NCBI GenBank assembly: GCA_050185825.1
Contig: JBFWZA010000014.1
Span: 62,001 to 126,000 of the forward strand
Direction: 5' to 3'
From: SZUA-309 sp050185825
Lineage (GTDB): Bacteria > Pseudomonadota > Gammaproteobacteria > Pseudomonadales > Azotimanducaceae
Length of the DNA stretch: 64,000 nt
The position numbers were made by a program, and so were the translations under genes. Shown piece by piece: positions 49,150 to 57,530 of the stretch; position 1 is the stretch's first letter, and each line of letters begins with the position of its first letter. The notes below the pieces were generated by a model, which did no database searches, was not told the origin of the DNA, and saw only the letters and a program-made list of their open reading frames with translations.

Positions 49150-49186
49150 GCCCCGCGGGTCGGCTCCTGGAGCCGGTTCGCGGGGC
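49150..49186. terminator. Bidirectional hairpin between convergent comEA-like gene and tcuA
   Basis: Long inverted repeat: outer 8-bp stem GCCCCGCG (49150-49157) with CGCGGGGC (49179-49186), inner 5-bp stem CGGCT (49161-49165) with AGCCG (49171-49175). It fills the 50-bp gap between two converging genes. There is no T-run on either side. Confidence 0.6.
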
Positions 49187-49190
49187 AGCG

Positions 49191-50666
49191 TCAGCCGCCC
49201 GCCGCCCCGGCGCCGGCGATCCTGCCGAACACCGCGCCGGAGGTGAGCCCGGTTCCGCCGGGATAGTTGAAGTAGAACAGCCCACCCACCAGCTCCCCGG
49301 CCGCGTAGAGGCCGGGAATGGGCTGGCCGTCCTGGCCGCAGACCCTGGCGCCGGCATCCACGTGCAGGCCGCCGAAGGTGAACGTCACGCCGCAGGTCAC
49401 GCCGTAGGCCTCGAAGGGCGGGGTGTCCAGCGGGTTGGCCCAGTTGCTCTTGGGCACTGCGAGCCCGGTCGTTCCCCGGCCGTCCTTCACCGACGGGTCG
49501 AACGGTACGCTCACGTCCACAGACCTGTTGAAGGCGCCGATGGTTTCCAGCAGCCTGCCGGCGTCCACCCCGTCCATCTTTGCGGCCAGGCCGGCCAGAT
49601 CGTCGGCGCGCACGCGGGTGACCTCGCGGATCCGGTACTCGTCGCGCAGCAGCGGAAGGACCTTGCCGTCGAAGATCTGCCAGGCCGTCTGCTGTGGCTG
49701 TGCCAGGATTTCGGCGCCGTATCGGGCATAGGTGTAGTTGCGGAAATCCGCACCTTCGTCCAGGAAACGTTCGCCCCGGTTGTTCACCAGGATACCCAGC
49801 GGGTAGGAGTGCTTCTGGAAGCCGTCACCCACGGAGAGATCGCCGTACTCCGGTGCGTTCAGGTCCCAGGCCACGGCGTGGCAGCCGGACCAGTGGCCGC
49901 GGGCGGCGGCGCCGATGTCCAGCGCCATGCGGATGCCATCGCCGGTGTTGAAGCGGGTGCCGCGCACCCGGGCCAGATCCCACCCGGGGCCCAGGTAGCG
50001 GGCACGCCAGTCCGGGCTCGATTCGAACCCGCCGCAGGCCAGCACCACGGCGTCGGCGTGGAAGCTTTCCGGCCCGTCAGGGGTCTCGGCGTCGACACCG
50101 CGGACCCGGCCCTGCTCGACGATCAGCCGGGTCGTCCGTGTGCCGAAGCGGACGATCACGCCGCGCTTCCGGGCGATGGTGGTCAGGGACTCCACGAGAC
50201 CCGGACCACCCCCCCAGGCCTCCACGGTCAGCCCGCCCCAGAAGCGGACCCGACCGTCCACCTCGAAGGACTGACGTCCGTAAAGCGGCAGAAAGCGCAC
50301 CCCTTCGCTGCGCATCCAGGCGAGCGTGTCGAAGCTCTGCTCGACGAGCACCTCGGCAAGCGCCGGGTCGATGCGGTAGTGCGTGACGCGTCCCAGGTCG
50401 TCGTAGAACTGGCCGGCGCTGTAGCTGCCGAAGTCCGTGCGGGCGATCTCGTCCGGGGTCAGATCGGGCATCAGCACCTTCAGGTCCTCGACACCGCCGT
50501 ACACCACCCGCATGGCGCCGGCCGTGAACCGGGAGTTGCCGCCGGCGAGCGATTCCGGCGCCCGCTCGAGGAGCGTCACGCGGGCACCTTCCGCGGCGGC
50601 GCTGATCGCGGCGTTCAGTGCCGCGTTTCCACCGCCGACGACGATGACCTGAGATCTCGTCCGCAT
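49191..50666 (-). CDS. tcuA: TcuA-like FAD-dependent dehydrogenase
   Basis: A 491-residue flavoprotein of the succinate dehydrogenase/fumarate reductase flavoprotein superfamily. It has the N-terminal FAD loop VVGGGNAALNAAISAAAEGA, GGNSRFTAG, VVLACGGFESS and the C-terminal GLYAAGELVGGLFYFNYPGG that closes the FAD site. This pattern is closest to tricarballylate dehydrogenase TcuA. No TcuB (the quinone-linked partner) or TcuC transporter is adjacent, so the substrate may be different. It is divergent from an alcohol-dehydrogenase operon. Confidence 0.82.
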   Translation of the reverse strand: MRTRSQVIVVGGGNAALNAAISAAAEGARVTLLERAPESLAGGNSRFTAGAMRVVYGGVEDLKVLMPDLTPDEIARTDFGSYSAGQFYDDLGRVTHYRIDPALAEVLVEQSFDTLAWMRSEGVRFLPLYGRQSFEVDGRVRFWGGLTVEAWGGGPGLVESLTTIARKRGVIVRFGTRTTRLIVEQGRVRGVDAETPDGPESFHADAVVLACGGFESSPDWRARYLGPGWDLARVRGTRFNTGDGIRMALDIGAAARGHWSGCHAVAWDLNAPEYGDLSVGDGFQKHSYPLGILVNNRGERFLDEGADFRNYTYARYGAEILAQPQQTAWQIFDGKVLPLLRDEYRIREVTRVRADDLAGLAAKMDGVDAGRLLETIGAFNRSVDVSVPFDPSVKDGRGTTGLAVPKSNWANPLDTPPFEAYGVTCGVTFTFGGLHVDAGARVCGQDGQPIPGLYAAGELVGGLFYFNYPGGTGLTSGAVFGRIAGAGAAGG

Positions 50667-50748
50667 GTTCCTGATGATCCCCCTGAACGGAAACGAAGTC
50701 GGAGAATCCGGACGGCGGCGTCAAGTTTGCCCCCGTTCCCCAACCGTC

Positions 50749-50767
50749 ATAGTCTTGATGAGACTAT
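50749..50767. promoter_or_regulatory. Perfect palindrome in the tcuA/adh intergenic region
   Basis: ATAGTCT-TGATG-AGACTAT, a 7-bp perfect inverted repeat with a 5-bp centre, 14 nt before the GTG of the alcohol dehydrogenase and 83 nt before the tcuA start. There is no following T-run, so an operator is likelier than a terminator. It resembles the size and symmetry of GntR/FCD-family sites, but no regulator gene is adjacent. Confidence 0.6.
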
Positions 50768-50780
50768 CACAGGGGGAACG

Positions 50781-51878
50781 GTGAGCATTCCGAAGACCGC
50801 CTTCGCCATGGTGCAGACAGGCAAGCGAACGCTCATGCCCAGGGATCTGCCCGTTCCGGACATCGATGCGGACTCGGCGCTGCTGAGGCTGGAAGCCTGC
50901 GGAATCTGCGGCAGCGACTACGAGCAGTTCGAAGGCCTGCTGCGCACCCCGACCCCGGTGGTGCCCGGTCACGAGCCGCTCGGCACCATCGCCCGGATCG
51001 GTGATCGGGCCGCCGCGCGCTGGGGCGTGGACGTGGGCGATCGGGTGGCCGTGGAAACCATGATCTCCTGCCGGCACTGCGAGCGGTGCCTGGGCGGCAG
51101 CTACCACCTCTGCGACACGCGGAAGATCTATTCGTACATTCCGACCACGGAGGCGCCGGGTCTCTGGGGGGGCTACGCGCAGTACATGTACCTGCACCCG
51201 AACTCGGTGGTGCATCGGGTGAGCAGCGCCCTGCGCCCTGAGATCGCGGTGATGTTCAACCCGCTTGGCGCGGGATTCCGCTGGGCGGTGGAGATGCCGG
51301 AGACCCGGCCGGGCGACACGGTGGTCATTCTCGGGCCGGGCCAGCGTGGCCTGGCGAGCGTCATCGCCTGCCGGGAAGTGGGGGCGGGAACCATCATCGT
51401 CACCGGGCTGGCCGCGGACGCCAGAAAGCTCGAGCTGGCCCGGGCATTCGGTGCGGATCACACCATCGACGTGGACAATGAGGACGCCGTGCGGCGGGTG
51501 AAGGAGCTCACCGACGGCCGCGGTGCGGACGTCGTCGTGGACGTCAGCTCCTATGCGACCCGGCCGGTGGTGGATGCGCTGTCCATGGTCCGCACGGGCG
51601 GTCGGGTGGTGCTGGCCGGCGTCAAGGGATTCCGTCCCGTGGAAGGGCTTGTTTCCGATCTGATCGTGATGAAGGAAATCCGCATCATGGGTGCCATCGG
51701 CGTCACCTCCACGGGCTACCGGAGCGCGATCCGTCTGCTGGAGTCCGGGCGGGTGCCTGTCGGCCTGATGCACACCCACGACTTCACCCTCGCGGACGCG
51801 GAGCTTGCGATCAGGACGCTGGCCCGCGAGATCCCGGACGACGAGTCCATTCATTCCTGTCTGGTGCCGGAGTTCTGA
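50781..51878 (+). CDS. Zinc-dependent medium-chain alcohol dehydrogenase
   Basis: A 365-residue MDR oxidoreductase. The catalytic zinc region (EACGICGSDYEQFEG, GHEPLG) and the structural zinc Cys cluster (CRHCERCLGGSYHLC) are both visible, and the Rossmann loop is VVILGPGQRGLASVIA. Start GTG 50781 with AGGGGGAA upstream. Alcohol and cofactor are not predictable. It is first of a three-gene plus-strand run with a thioesterase and a lipoprotein, and divergent from tcuA. Confidence 0.88.
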   Translation: MSIPKTAFAMVQTGKRTLMPRDLPVPDIDADSALLRLEACGICGSDYEQFEGLLRTPTPVVPGHEPLGTIARIGDRAAARWGVDVGDRVAVETMISCRHCERCLGGSYHLCDTRKIYSYIPTTEAPGLWGGYAQYMYLHPNSVVHRVSSALRPEIAVMFNPLGAGFRWAVEMPETRPGDTVVILGPGQRGLASVIACREVGAGTIIVTGLAADARKLELARAFGADHTIDVDNEDAVRRVKELTDGRGADVVVDVSSYATRPVVDALSMVRTGGRVVLAGVKGFRPVEGLVSDLIVMKEIRIMGAIGVTSTGYRSAIRLLESGRVPVGLMHTHDFTLADAELAIRTLAREIPDDESIHSCLVPEF

Positions 51879-51921
51879 CGTCTGTCGCCATGATTCCGAG
51901 AGCAATACTGGAGGTCGTGAA

Positions 51922-52362
51922 ATGAGCACCGTGGTCAACAAAGAGATTCCTTTCGACGAACGGATCGCGAAGGGATTCATCGGCTCTCGAGGGGGCGGCG
52001 GTCTGATCGAGTTTCTCGGTATCGAGATCACGGCCGCCGCGCCGGGCACCATGACCGGCGGTTTCGAGGTGCGCGACGAGCTGCTCACACCCATGGGCAA
52101 CATGCACGGCGGGGTGCTGAGCGCCTTCTGCGACCACATGCTGGGCTGTGTGTGTTATCCCGCCATGAAGAAGGGGCAGTGGGCGGCAACCACGGAGTTC
52201 AAGATCAATCTGACCGCGCCCGTGACGAAAGGGTCGGTGGAAGCGCGGGCGGAGATCGTCAACCTGAGCCGCACTCAGGCCGTGGTCAGGATAGACGTGC
52301 ACAACGATGGCCGGCTCGCCGCCATGGCGCAGGGTACGGTCACCATCAGGGACCCCCGTTGA
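51922..52362 (+). CDS. Hotdog-fold thioesterase, PaaI family
   Basis: A 146-residue acyl-CoA thioesterase-like protein. The hotdog signature GNMHGGVLSAFCDHMLGCV and EFKINLTAPVTKGSVEARAEIVN are visible; it lies in a normal size range for PaaI-type single-domain enzymes. GGAGGT precedes the ATG. It shares one base of its stop with the next start (TGATG). Context with a dehydrogenase suggests fatty or aromatic acyl-CoA metabolism (inference). Confidence 0.86.
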   Translation: MSTVVNKEIPFDERIAKGFIGSRGGGGLIEFLGIEITAAAPGTMTGGFEVRDELLTPMGNMHGGVLSAFCDHMLGCVCYPAMKKGQWAATTEFKINLTAPVTKGSVEARAEIVNLSRTQAVVRIDVHNDGRLAAMAQGTVTIRDPR

Positions 52363-52868
52363 TGGCGAATCCGGGGCGCAGCCGCGGGTATCACCGCCTC
52401 CTCGTGACGCTCCCTGCTGCCGTGCTGCTGGCTTTGGCGACGGGGTGCGGTTCCGTGCCGCTGGATGGGGCCGCGCCCGAGCAGTTCGACCTGAACGGGC
52501 GCTGGGTGCTGGACGCGAACCGCTCCAGCGGCACGCAGCCGCGCGGCCGCGGTTTCATCGAGCAGGACTTCCCGCTGCTGGTTTCCCGGGAGATGCACAT
52601 CGAGCAGGATGCCCGTTCCATGGGCATCGAGTACGACCGCGGCAGCTATCGGGACGTCACCTGGGGCGAACGGCGCCGTGGTGTCTGGGAAGTGCGGGCG
52701 GGATGGCGCGAGGGCAGCCTGTATATCTATTCGGAAGCGCCCGATATCTCGGCCATGGAGGTCTGGCAGCTCTCGGCGGACGGAGACGAGCTCTCCATCC
52801 AGATCAGCGTCCGGGGTGGGGTCGAGGGTCAGTACCAGCGGGTGTTCAGGCGCTCACTGGAGATCTGA
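52362..52868 (+). CDS. Putative lipoprotein
   Basis: A 168-residue protein with an N-terminal hydrophobic stretch ending LALATGC, a plausible though imperfect lipobox (Ala at -3), so Cys about 29 may be lipidated. The mature part has a DLNGRWVLDANRSSG opening and beta-rich WEVR.GWREGSLYIYSE segment, like small lipocalin-type proteins. Function unknown. The ATG overlaps the thioesterase stop. Its end overlaps the next convergent gene by 15 nt. Confidence 0.7.
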   Translation: MANPGRSRGYHRLLVTLPAAVLLALATGCGSVPLDGAAPEQFDLNGRWVLDANRSSGTQPRGRGFIEQDFPLLVSREMHIEQDARSMGIEYDRGSYRDVTWGERRRGVWEVRAGWREGSLYIYSEAPDISAMEVWQLSADGDELSIQISVRGGVEGQYQRVFRRSLEI

Positions 52869-54554
52869 ACTCGGGTCGACCCCGCCCTGATCGATCCGCC
52901 GCAACGATTCCTCGGCGAGCAGCCGCCAGACCGGCTCCGTGGCCCAGTTGCGGGCGTTGATCAGGTAGCCGCGAGCCCGGGTGTCGCCGATGAGCCGATA
53001 GGATTCCCCGAGATAATAGTTCGCGAGCGCCGCCCAGGGTGCACGGCTGTATGCCACCCGGATGTAGTTCAGCGCTTCGCCGGGTCTGCCGGTGTACAGA
53101 TAGGCGAGCCCCAGCCCGAGCACGCCGTCGAAGCGGCTGGGGTCGTGGCGCAGGGCGCGCTGATACAGCGTCCGGGCCTGCACCCAGCGGTCGCGGCAGG
53201 CTTCGCCGAGCTCGAGCAGACAGTCCCACACGGTGAGGTCCGCCAGCAGGATGCTGGCCGGGGCGTGATCGGGGGCCAGAGCCAGCGCGGCCTCGGAGAA
53301 GATCAGCGCCTCGTCGGGCTGATCGGCTGCCTGGGCGATCCGGGCACGAACGACGAGCAGGTCGACGTCGTCGGGCCGCTGCTCGAGCCAGGGCGAGATC
53401 AGGTCCAGCGCTCCTTCCGGATTCTGCACCAGCACGGCTCGGGCGAGCTCCAGGTCCCGGTCGAGCGGGCTCAGGCAGGCGTGCCGGGCATCGCCCGCCA
53501 GCACGACGGGGCTCGCTCGCTCGACCTGCCGGGGGCGGGAACGCACGTACCGCTGCAGGGTGCGCAGCAGCGATTTCGGGGTCTCGCCCAGAAAGTCGGG
53601 CAGCGATGTGTCCCGTTCCGACAGGAACGACTCCAGGGGCGAACCGGCGATGGGTCCGGCTTCCAGCGTCTCGAAATACAGATAGTGCACGAGCAGCCAC
53701 GACCAGTCGTAGAACGCTTCGATCCGGGACTGGTGCCAGTCCTCGATGGCGGTCGCGGAGAGGGTTCTGTTCAGCATGCCGAGCGGTTGCGGACCTTCCG
53801 GCGGGTCGCTGACACGGCTCTGGAGCCGGGAAAGAGGCAGCTCGCCCAGCGTCACCGTCGAGTCGTCGAAGCGGGCCTCGGCGAGCACGCTCGCCAGGCC
53901 TTCGTCGAACCACAGGGGCAGGCTCACATCCAGCCGGTTGCGCAGCAGATAGTGCGCATACTCGTGCAGGATGGTGCCCGTGAGGCTCGAGCCGGTGGGG
54001 CCCACCAGCAGGCGGTTGGTCTGCAGTGACGGCTGCATGAAAGCGGCGAATTTGCGCTTGCCTGTCAGCGCGCGGAAGTCGTCCCGGCCGCTGAACACGA
54101 TGATCTTGAGCGCGGCAGGCTGGCTCACCGGCGTGCCGGGAAGCAGGGGCTCCGCCACCGGCCCGATGCGCCGCAGCGTCTCGAGCAGTCCGGCCTGCTC
54201 CTGTTCGGGCAGATCGCTCAGCAGGTGAAAGTCCGCTGTCTCGGTGGCGCACCAGCGGCCCAGCGTCCGGCCGGCGCCGGCGTCCACGGCCCAGAGCAGC
54301 AGGATCGCCAGGAGCAGGGAGGTACCGAGGGGTACCGATTTCCGATGTCCTGGCGCTGCCGGTAAGCTGGTCTCAGAACGGTTTCCGGCGGGCGGGCGAT
54401 GAAGCGCAGAAGCAGGTTCGATGGCGGAAGAGCCAGTGATCGCCGGCGGGCGATGTGGATGGGCTGGGTCGGCGTGGGCCTGGTGCTCGCAGCCTGCCCA
54501 CTGCGGGCAGAAACCGTTGCGCCGCCGGAGTCGCCGTCGCTGCCCGCAATGCAC
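52854..54554 (-). CDS. Exported HExxH metallopeptidase-like protein with TPR repeats
   Basis: Protein with a Sec-type hydrophobic leader (nt about 54279-54323), a gluzincin-type peptidase core with HEYAH (nt 53949-53963) and WFDEGLA 15 residues later supplying the third zinc ligand, and a C-terminal TPR half (from about nt 53420). Similar 'peptidase MA-like' TPR proteins are exported. The start is uncertain: no ATG, GTG or TTG occurs in frame between the leader and a GTG at 54554, which would add about 75 Arg/Pro-rich residues antisense to the neighbouring gene. The true start may be a rare codon near 54340. Function of the peptidase is unknown. Confidence 0.75.
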   Translation of the reverse strand: MHCGQRRRLRRRNGFCPQWAGCEHQAHADPAHPHRPPAITGSSAIEPASALHRPPAGNRSETSLPAAPGHRKSVPLGTSLLLAILLLWAVDAGAGRTLGRWCATETADFHLLSDLPEQEQAGLLETLRRIGPVAEPLLPGTPVSQPAALKIIVFSGRDDFRALTGKRKFAAFMQPSLQTNRLLVGPTGSSLTGTILHEYAHYLLRNRLDVSLPLWFDEGLASVLAEARFDDSTVTLGELPLSRLQSRVSDPPEGPQPLGMLNRTLSATAIEDWHQSRIEAFYDWSWLLVHYLYFETLEAGPIAGSPLESFLSERDTSLPDFLGETPKSLLRTLQRYVRSRPRQVERASPVVLAGDARHACLSPLDRDLELARAVLVQNPEGALDLISPWLEQRPDDVDLLVVRARIAQAADQPDEALIFSEAALALAPDHAPASILLADLTVWDCLLELGEACRDRWVQARTLYQRALRHDPSRFDGVLGLGLAYLYTGRPGEALNYIRVAYSRAPWAALANYYLGESYRLIGDTRARGYLINARNWATEPVWRLLAEESLRRIDQGGVDPSSDLQ

Positions 54555-54980
54555 TGCACGGCCGAGCAGACGGGCGGCTTCCACGACTATCCGGACGATG
54601 GTGAGCGTTACGAGCCGGCGCTGTTTCATCCACAGTCGTTCCGGCTGGAGACGAATCTGGTGTTCATGATGAATCTCGCCGGCGACGAAAGCAGCGCGGA
54701 TCTCTACCTGACGCTGACGCGCGAGCTGCCCACAGAGGAGGGCGGTGTCGTGGAGGAAGCCACGGAGCTCGAATGCCGTCGCGTGCGGGGGGGCAACGAC
54801 GACTACGGATTCAGCTGCGTGAACCTGCCGCCATCCGAGATGATGCTGCTCAATGCCCGGTCGCTCCGGTTCACGCGCACTGCCGTGGGCGGGTGGACGT
54901 TCGCAGGCGCCACCGATGCCCACGAGGGCGACTCCATCTTCGTGGAGTACGGACAGTGCGAACCGCTCGACCCGACCTGA
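54399..54980 (+). CDS. Secreted hypothetical protein
   Basis: A 193-residue protein with a signal peptide whose hydrophobic core is WVGVGLVLAACPLRA; the ATG at 54399 gives an Arg-rich n-region, and an inner ATG at 54453 gives a shorter one. The mature part contains four Cys (MHCTAEQ, ELECRRV, FSCVNLP, GQCEPL), likely two disulphides, and no known motif. It overlaps the uncertain start of the divergent metallopeptidase gene. Unknown function. Confidence 0.65.
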   Translation: MKRRSRFDGGRASDRRRAMWMGWVGVGLVLAACPLRAETVAPPESPSLPAMHCTAEQTGGFHDYPDDGERYEPALFHPQSFRLETNLVFMMNLAGDESSADLYLTLTRELPTEEGGVVEEATELECRRVRGGNDDYGFSCVNLPPSEMMLLNARSLRFTRTAVGGWTFAGATDAHEGDSIFVEYGQCEPLDPT

Positions 54981-54999
54981 GCCGGTCGACGCGCGATCG

Positions 55000-55242
55000 C
55001 TACTCCTCTTCTTCGAGCGCCGCGACCTCGGCGAGGATCGATTCCAGATCCGGCTCCAGGGCGGCGGTCTGGTCGCCCGCGGGTTTCTCCGCCGTGACGT
55101 CGATCAGCTCCAGATTCTGGATGCGTTCCTTCACATCGAGCGAATAGACCTTGACCACCGCCGTGGTGGTATCGGCCCATGCGGCTCCCGCACCCAGAAT
55201 GCCGGTGAGGGCACACAGCGCGGTGAAGATCAGCGTTCTCAT
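55000..55242 (-). CDS. Small secreted protein with acidic tail, partner of the BTLCP gene
   Basis: An 80-residue protein with a typical signal peptide (residues 1-23, ending AWAD) and a mature part of about 57 residues that ends in a strongly acidic run (LESILAEVAALEEEE). The ATG overlaps the stop of the cysteine-peptidase gene by 4 nt (ATGA), so the two are translationally coupled. It could be a substrate, inhibitor or chaperone of that peptidase; this is inferred only from coupling. Confidence 0.6.
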   Translation of the reverse strand: MRTLIFTALCALTGILGAGAAWADTTTAVVKVYSLDVKERIQNLELIDVTAEKPAGDQTAALEPDLESILAEVAALEEEE

Positions 55243-55919
55243 GCTCGGGTCTCCTCTTCGGGTTGTCCGGAACCGGCGTGGTCCCAGATCGCGTCTTCGT
55301 TGATCGAGTAGATGAACCGGTAGCGGTGATTGGTACCCCGCCGGATGGAGTTGTCGGATTCCAGCAGCAGCACGCTGCCCTCGAAGCGCACCGCCAGCAC
55401 GGCGTGGTACCCGCGTGACTCACCGTCCCAGGTCACCACCACGCGCAGATCGTCCACGGCAAATCCGAGCCGCCGGAGCAGGTAGTACTTGGTGGTGGCA
55501 TAGTCCTCGCAGTCACCTCCGCGGCGCACGAACTCCTCCACCGTCGCCCAGCGGCTGCGGTACTTAAGCGGCTCGTCGGCCAGCGGGGTGCTCAGCTTCT
55601 CGGTCCGGTCGTCGTGGTAACGCTTGCGGTTCACGTAGTGGTTGACGAGCGAGATCTGCCGACGTGCGTCCAGCGCCCCGGCGCCGAGAAGCAGTCGTCG
55701 CAGCCCGCGGTAGTAGGAAGGACAGCGCTGCTCGTCGTCCAGGCAGGCGTCCAGAACCGGCGCCTGCGCCCGTTCCCGCTCCATGGTGGCGGACCATTCC
55801 GGCATCAGCAACGCATCGCCCAGGTAGCCGGAATCGTCGAAGCGGTAGGGTGCGCCGGCCTCGGCCGGAGGGGCGGTCAGTGCGGCCAGGAGGGCGAGGG
55901 CGAGAAACGTGCTCTGCAC
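55239..55919 (-). CDS. Bacterial transglutaminase-like cysteine proteinase (BTLCP), exported
   Basis: A 226-residue exported protein with a hydrophobic leader (LALALLAALTAPPAEA) and a papain-like fold of the BTLCP (DUF920) family. The triad is visible: Cys137 in GGDCEDYATTKY, His172 in GYHAVLAVR and Asp189 in LLESDN. The best-known relative is LapG, which cleaves an adhesin under c-di-GMP control, but no LapD or adhesin is nearby. Start GTG 55919 gives a leader with little positive charge; longer starts to 56069 are possible. Coupled to the small secreted gene downstream. Confidence 0.8.
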   Translation of the reverse strand: MQSTFLALALLAALTAPPAEAGAPYRFDDSGYLGDALLMPEWSATMERERAQAPVLDACLDDEQRCPSYYRGLRRLLLGAGALDARRQISLVNHYVNRKRYHDDRTEKLSTPLADEPLKYRSRWATVEEFVRRGGDCEDYATTKYYLLRRLGFAVDDLRVVVTWDGESRGYHAVLAVRFEGSVLLLESDNSIRRGTNHRYRFIYSINEDAIWDHAGSGQPEEETRA

Positions 55920-56257
55920 GGACGATCGGCCCGTGCGTCGAGCCAGCCTGGAACAGGCTGTCGCTTTGCGAGCTGGTTCGATGTGCCTCACGCTCACGTG
56001 ACGTGTGCCCCGTGCGCGATTGACGCTTTTCACGCCTGTCACGCGCGACCTCCGCAGGACGAGCCTCACCCCGGCTCGTCACCTCTCCCGTGCCTGCCAT
56101 CCTCCCGCAACCGTGCGGGCAGTGCAAACGGGACCAGTCCGCGCGAAGCGACGGGATCGGGTGCTGTCCGACAATCCGCGACAGGGATCGTCGGCGGCCG
56201 TTTGTTGTCCAACGTTTACCCCGGCGCTACCATCCGGGGGGAAACGGAGAGAGGTCG
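55920..56257. other. 338-bp divergent intergenic region
   Basis: Between the BTLCP gene and the transglutaminase/TPR gene. It holds an 8-bp hairpin GACGAGCC (56058-56065) with GGCTCGTC (56073-56080), a shorter AGCCTG-GAA-CAGGCT hairpin near 55945-55959, and a palindromic TCACGTGA near 55994. Open frames entering it are low-complexity and rejected. No clear -35/-10 pair was found. Confidence 0.5.
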
Positions 56258-57436
56258 TTGAGGGTCGCACGCCTGCCATGCGTCAGACTGGCCGCCGTGT
56301 TTCTGGCGGTGGGGCTGACGAGCGCGTGCAGTACGGCCGATCTGCGCCCCGGAACGCTCCCGGATCGCGCGAGTCTGCTCAGCGGCGAGTCCGTGTTCGG
56401 TGAGCCGGTCGCCACGGACACGCTGCCGGAGCTGGATATCCTGGCGGCCAGCGACGAGATGCAGGCCTTCGTGGCCGCCGTCGTCGGTGACACCCGCATG
56501 CCGAACGTCAAGTTCCGCCGCCTGCTGAAGGGCCTGGCGGATCACGGCTACTTCAACCAGAGCTACGTGGCCGACATCACCCGCACCGCGTCCGACACCT
56601 TCGCCCGCAAATCGGGCAACTGCCTCTCCTACACGAACCTGTTCATCGCGCTCGCCCGGGGTGCGGGTCTGGAAGCGCGATACCAGATGGTCGACGTGCC
56701 ACCGAGCTGGGATGCGGATGCCGGGTACATCATCCGCTACACCCACATCAATGTGGTCATGCGCGGCTTCGGCTTCGATCCGATCTACGGCCGTGAGACC
56801 TCCGTCGATTTCAACGACGTGCTGCCGGAGCCGGACTATCCGCGCCGGGAAATCTCGGACAGGGAGGCTGCGGCCCTGTTCTACGCGAACCGGTCCATCA
56901 GCCTGCTGCGCTCGGGAGACTCGCGGGAAGCGTTCGTCCACCTGAAAAAAGCCATCGAGCTGGATCCGGACAACGCCAACCTGTGGATCAACCTGGGGGC
57001 GTTCTACGCCAAGCAGGAGGCTTATCCCCAGGCGCTCGGTGCCTATCGCATCGCGCTGCACGAGGATCCGGGCAACCGCGGCGCGGTGTCCGGGCTGGGC
57101 CGCGCACACTATCTGCTGGGCAATCTCGAGGAGGCGGAACGCTACGAGGCCCGGGCGCGCCGCTACCGGGACGGTAACCCCTACTACCACTACGCCATCG
57201 CCCAGGTGGAGTACGAACGGGCCCACTACGATCAGGCGTTGGAAGCGATCAACGCGGCCATCGGCCTGAAGTACCGCAACGGCCGTTTCCACTTCCTCAA
57301 GGGCCTCACCGAGTACAAGCTCGGCGACCTGGACGAGGCGCAGAACAGCTTCCGCCGGGCCGCGCGCTACGGCAACTACCGCGACCTCAAGCAGCGCTAC
57401 CTCGGCGATCTGGCACAGGTGGAACAGCCGGGCTGA
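56258..57436 (+). CDS. Transglutaminase-like domain and TPR lipoprotein
   Basis: A 392-residue protein from a TTG at 56258 (GGAGAGAGG upstream). The leader ends LTSAC with Cys24, a plausible if imperfect lipobox. Residues about 60-215 are a transglutaminase-like core (KSGNCLSYTNLFIALARGAG with Cys122; THINVV with His163). Residues about 225-385 are four TPR-like repeats (ALFYANRSISLLRSG...AIELDPDNANLWINLGAFYAK). Family members are common in gammaproteobacteria and have no settled function. It is divergent from the BTLCP gene, itself a related fold. Confidence 0.82.
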   Translation: MRVARLPCVRLAAVFLAVGLTSACSTADLRPGTLPDRASLLSGESVFGEPVATDTLPELDILAASDEMQAFVAAVVGDTRMPNVKFRRLLKGLADHGYFNQSYVADITRTASDTFARKSGNCLSYTNLFIALARGAGLEARYQMVDVPPSWDADAGYIIRYTHINVVMRGFGFDPIYGRETSVDFNDVLPEPDYPRREISDREAAALFYANRSISLLRSGDSREAFVHLKKAIELDPDNANLWINLGAFYAKQEAYPQALGAYRIALHEDPGNRGAVSGLGRAHYLLGNLEEAERYEARARRYRDGNPYYHYAIAQVEYERAHYDQALEAINAAIGLKYRNGRFHFLKGLTEYKLGDLDEAQNSFRRAARYGNYRDLKQRYLGDLAQVEQPG

Positions 57437-57530
57437 CCCGCCCGGGTCCGGGTGTCATCATAGCGCCGGCCCGGAGGCTCCCTCCGACAGACCCAACTCC
57501 CAGCCTCACCCGACCGGTGGAGAAACGATC

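Noticed and set aside
52846..54252. 468-residue frame overlapping the metallopeptidase gene
   Set aside because: Arg/Pro/Ala-rich shadow; the HExxH and TPR motifs are in the other frame.
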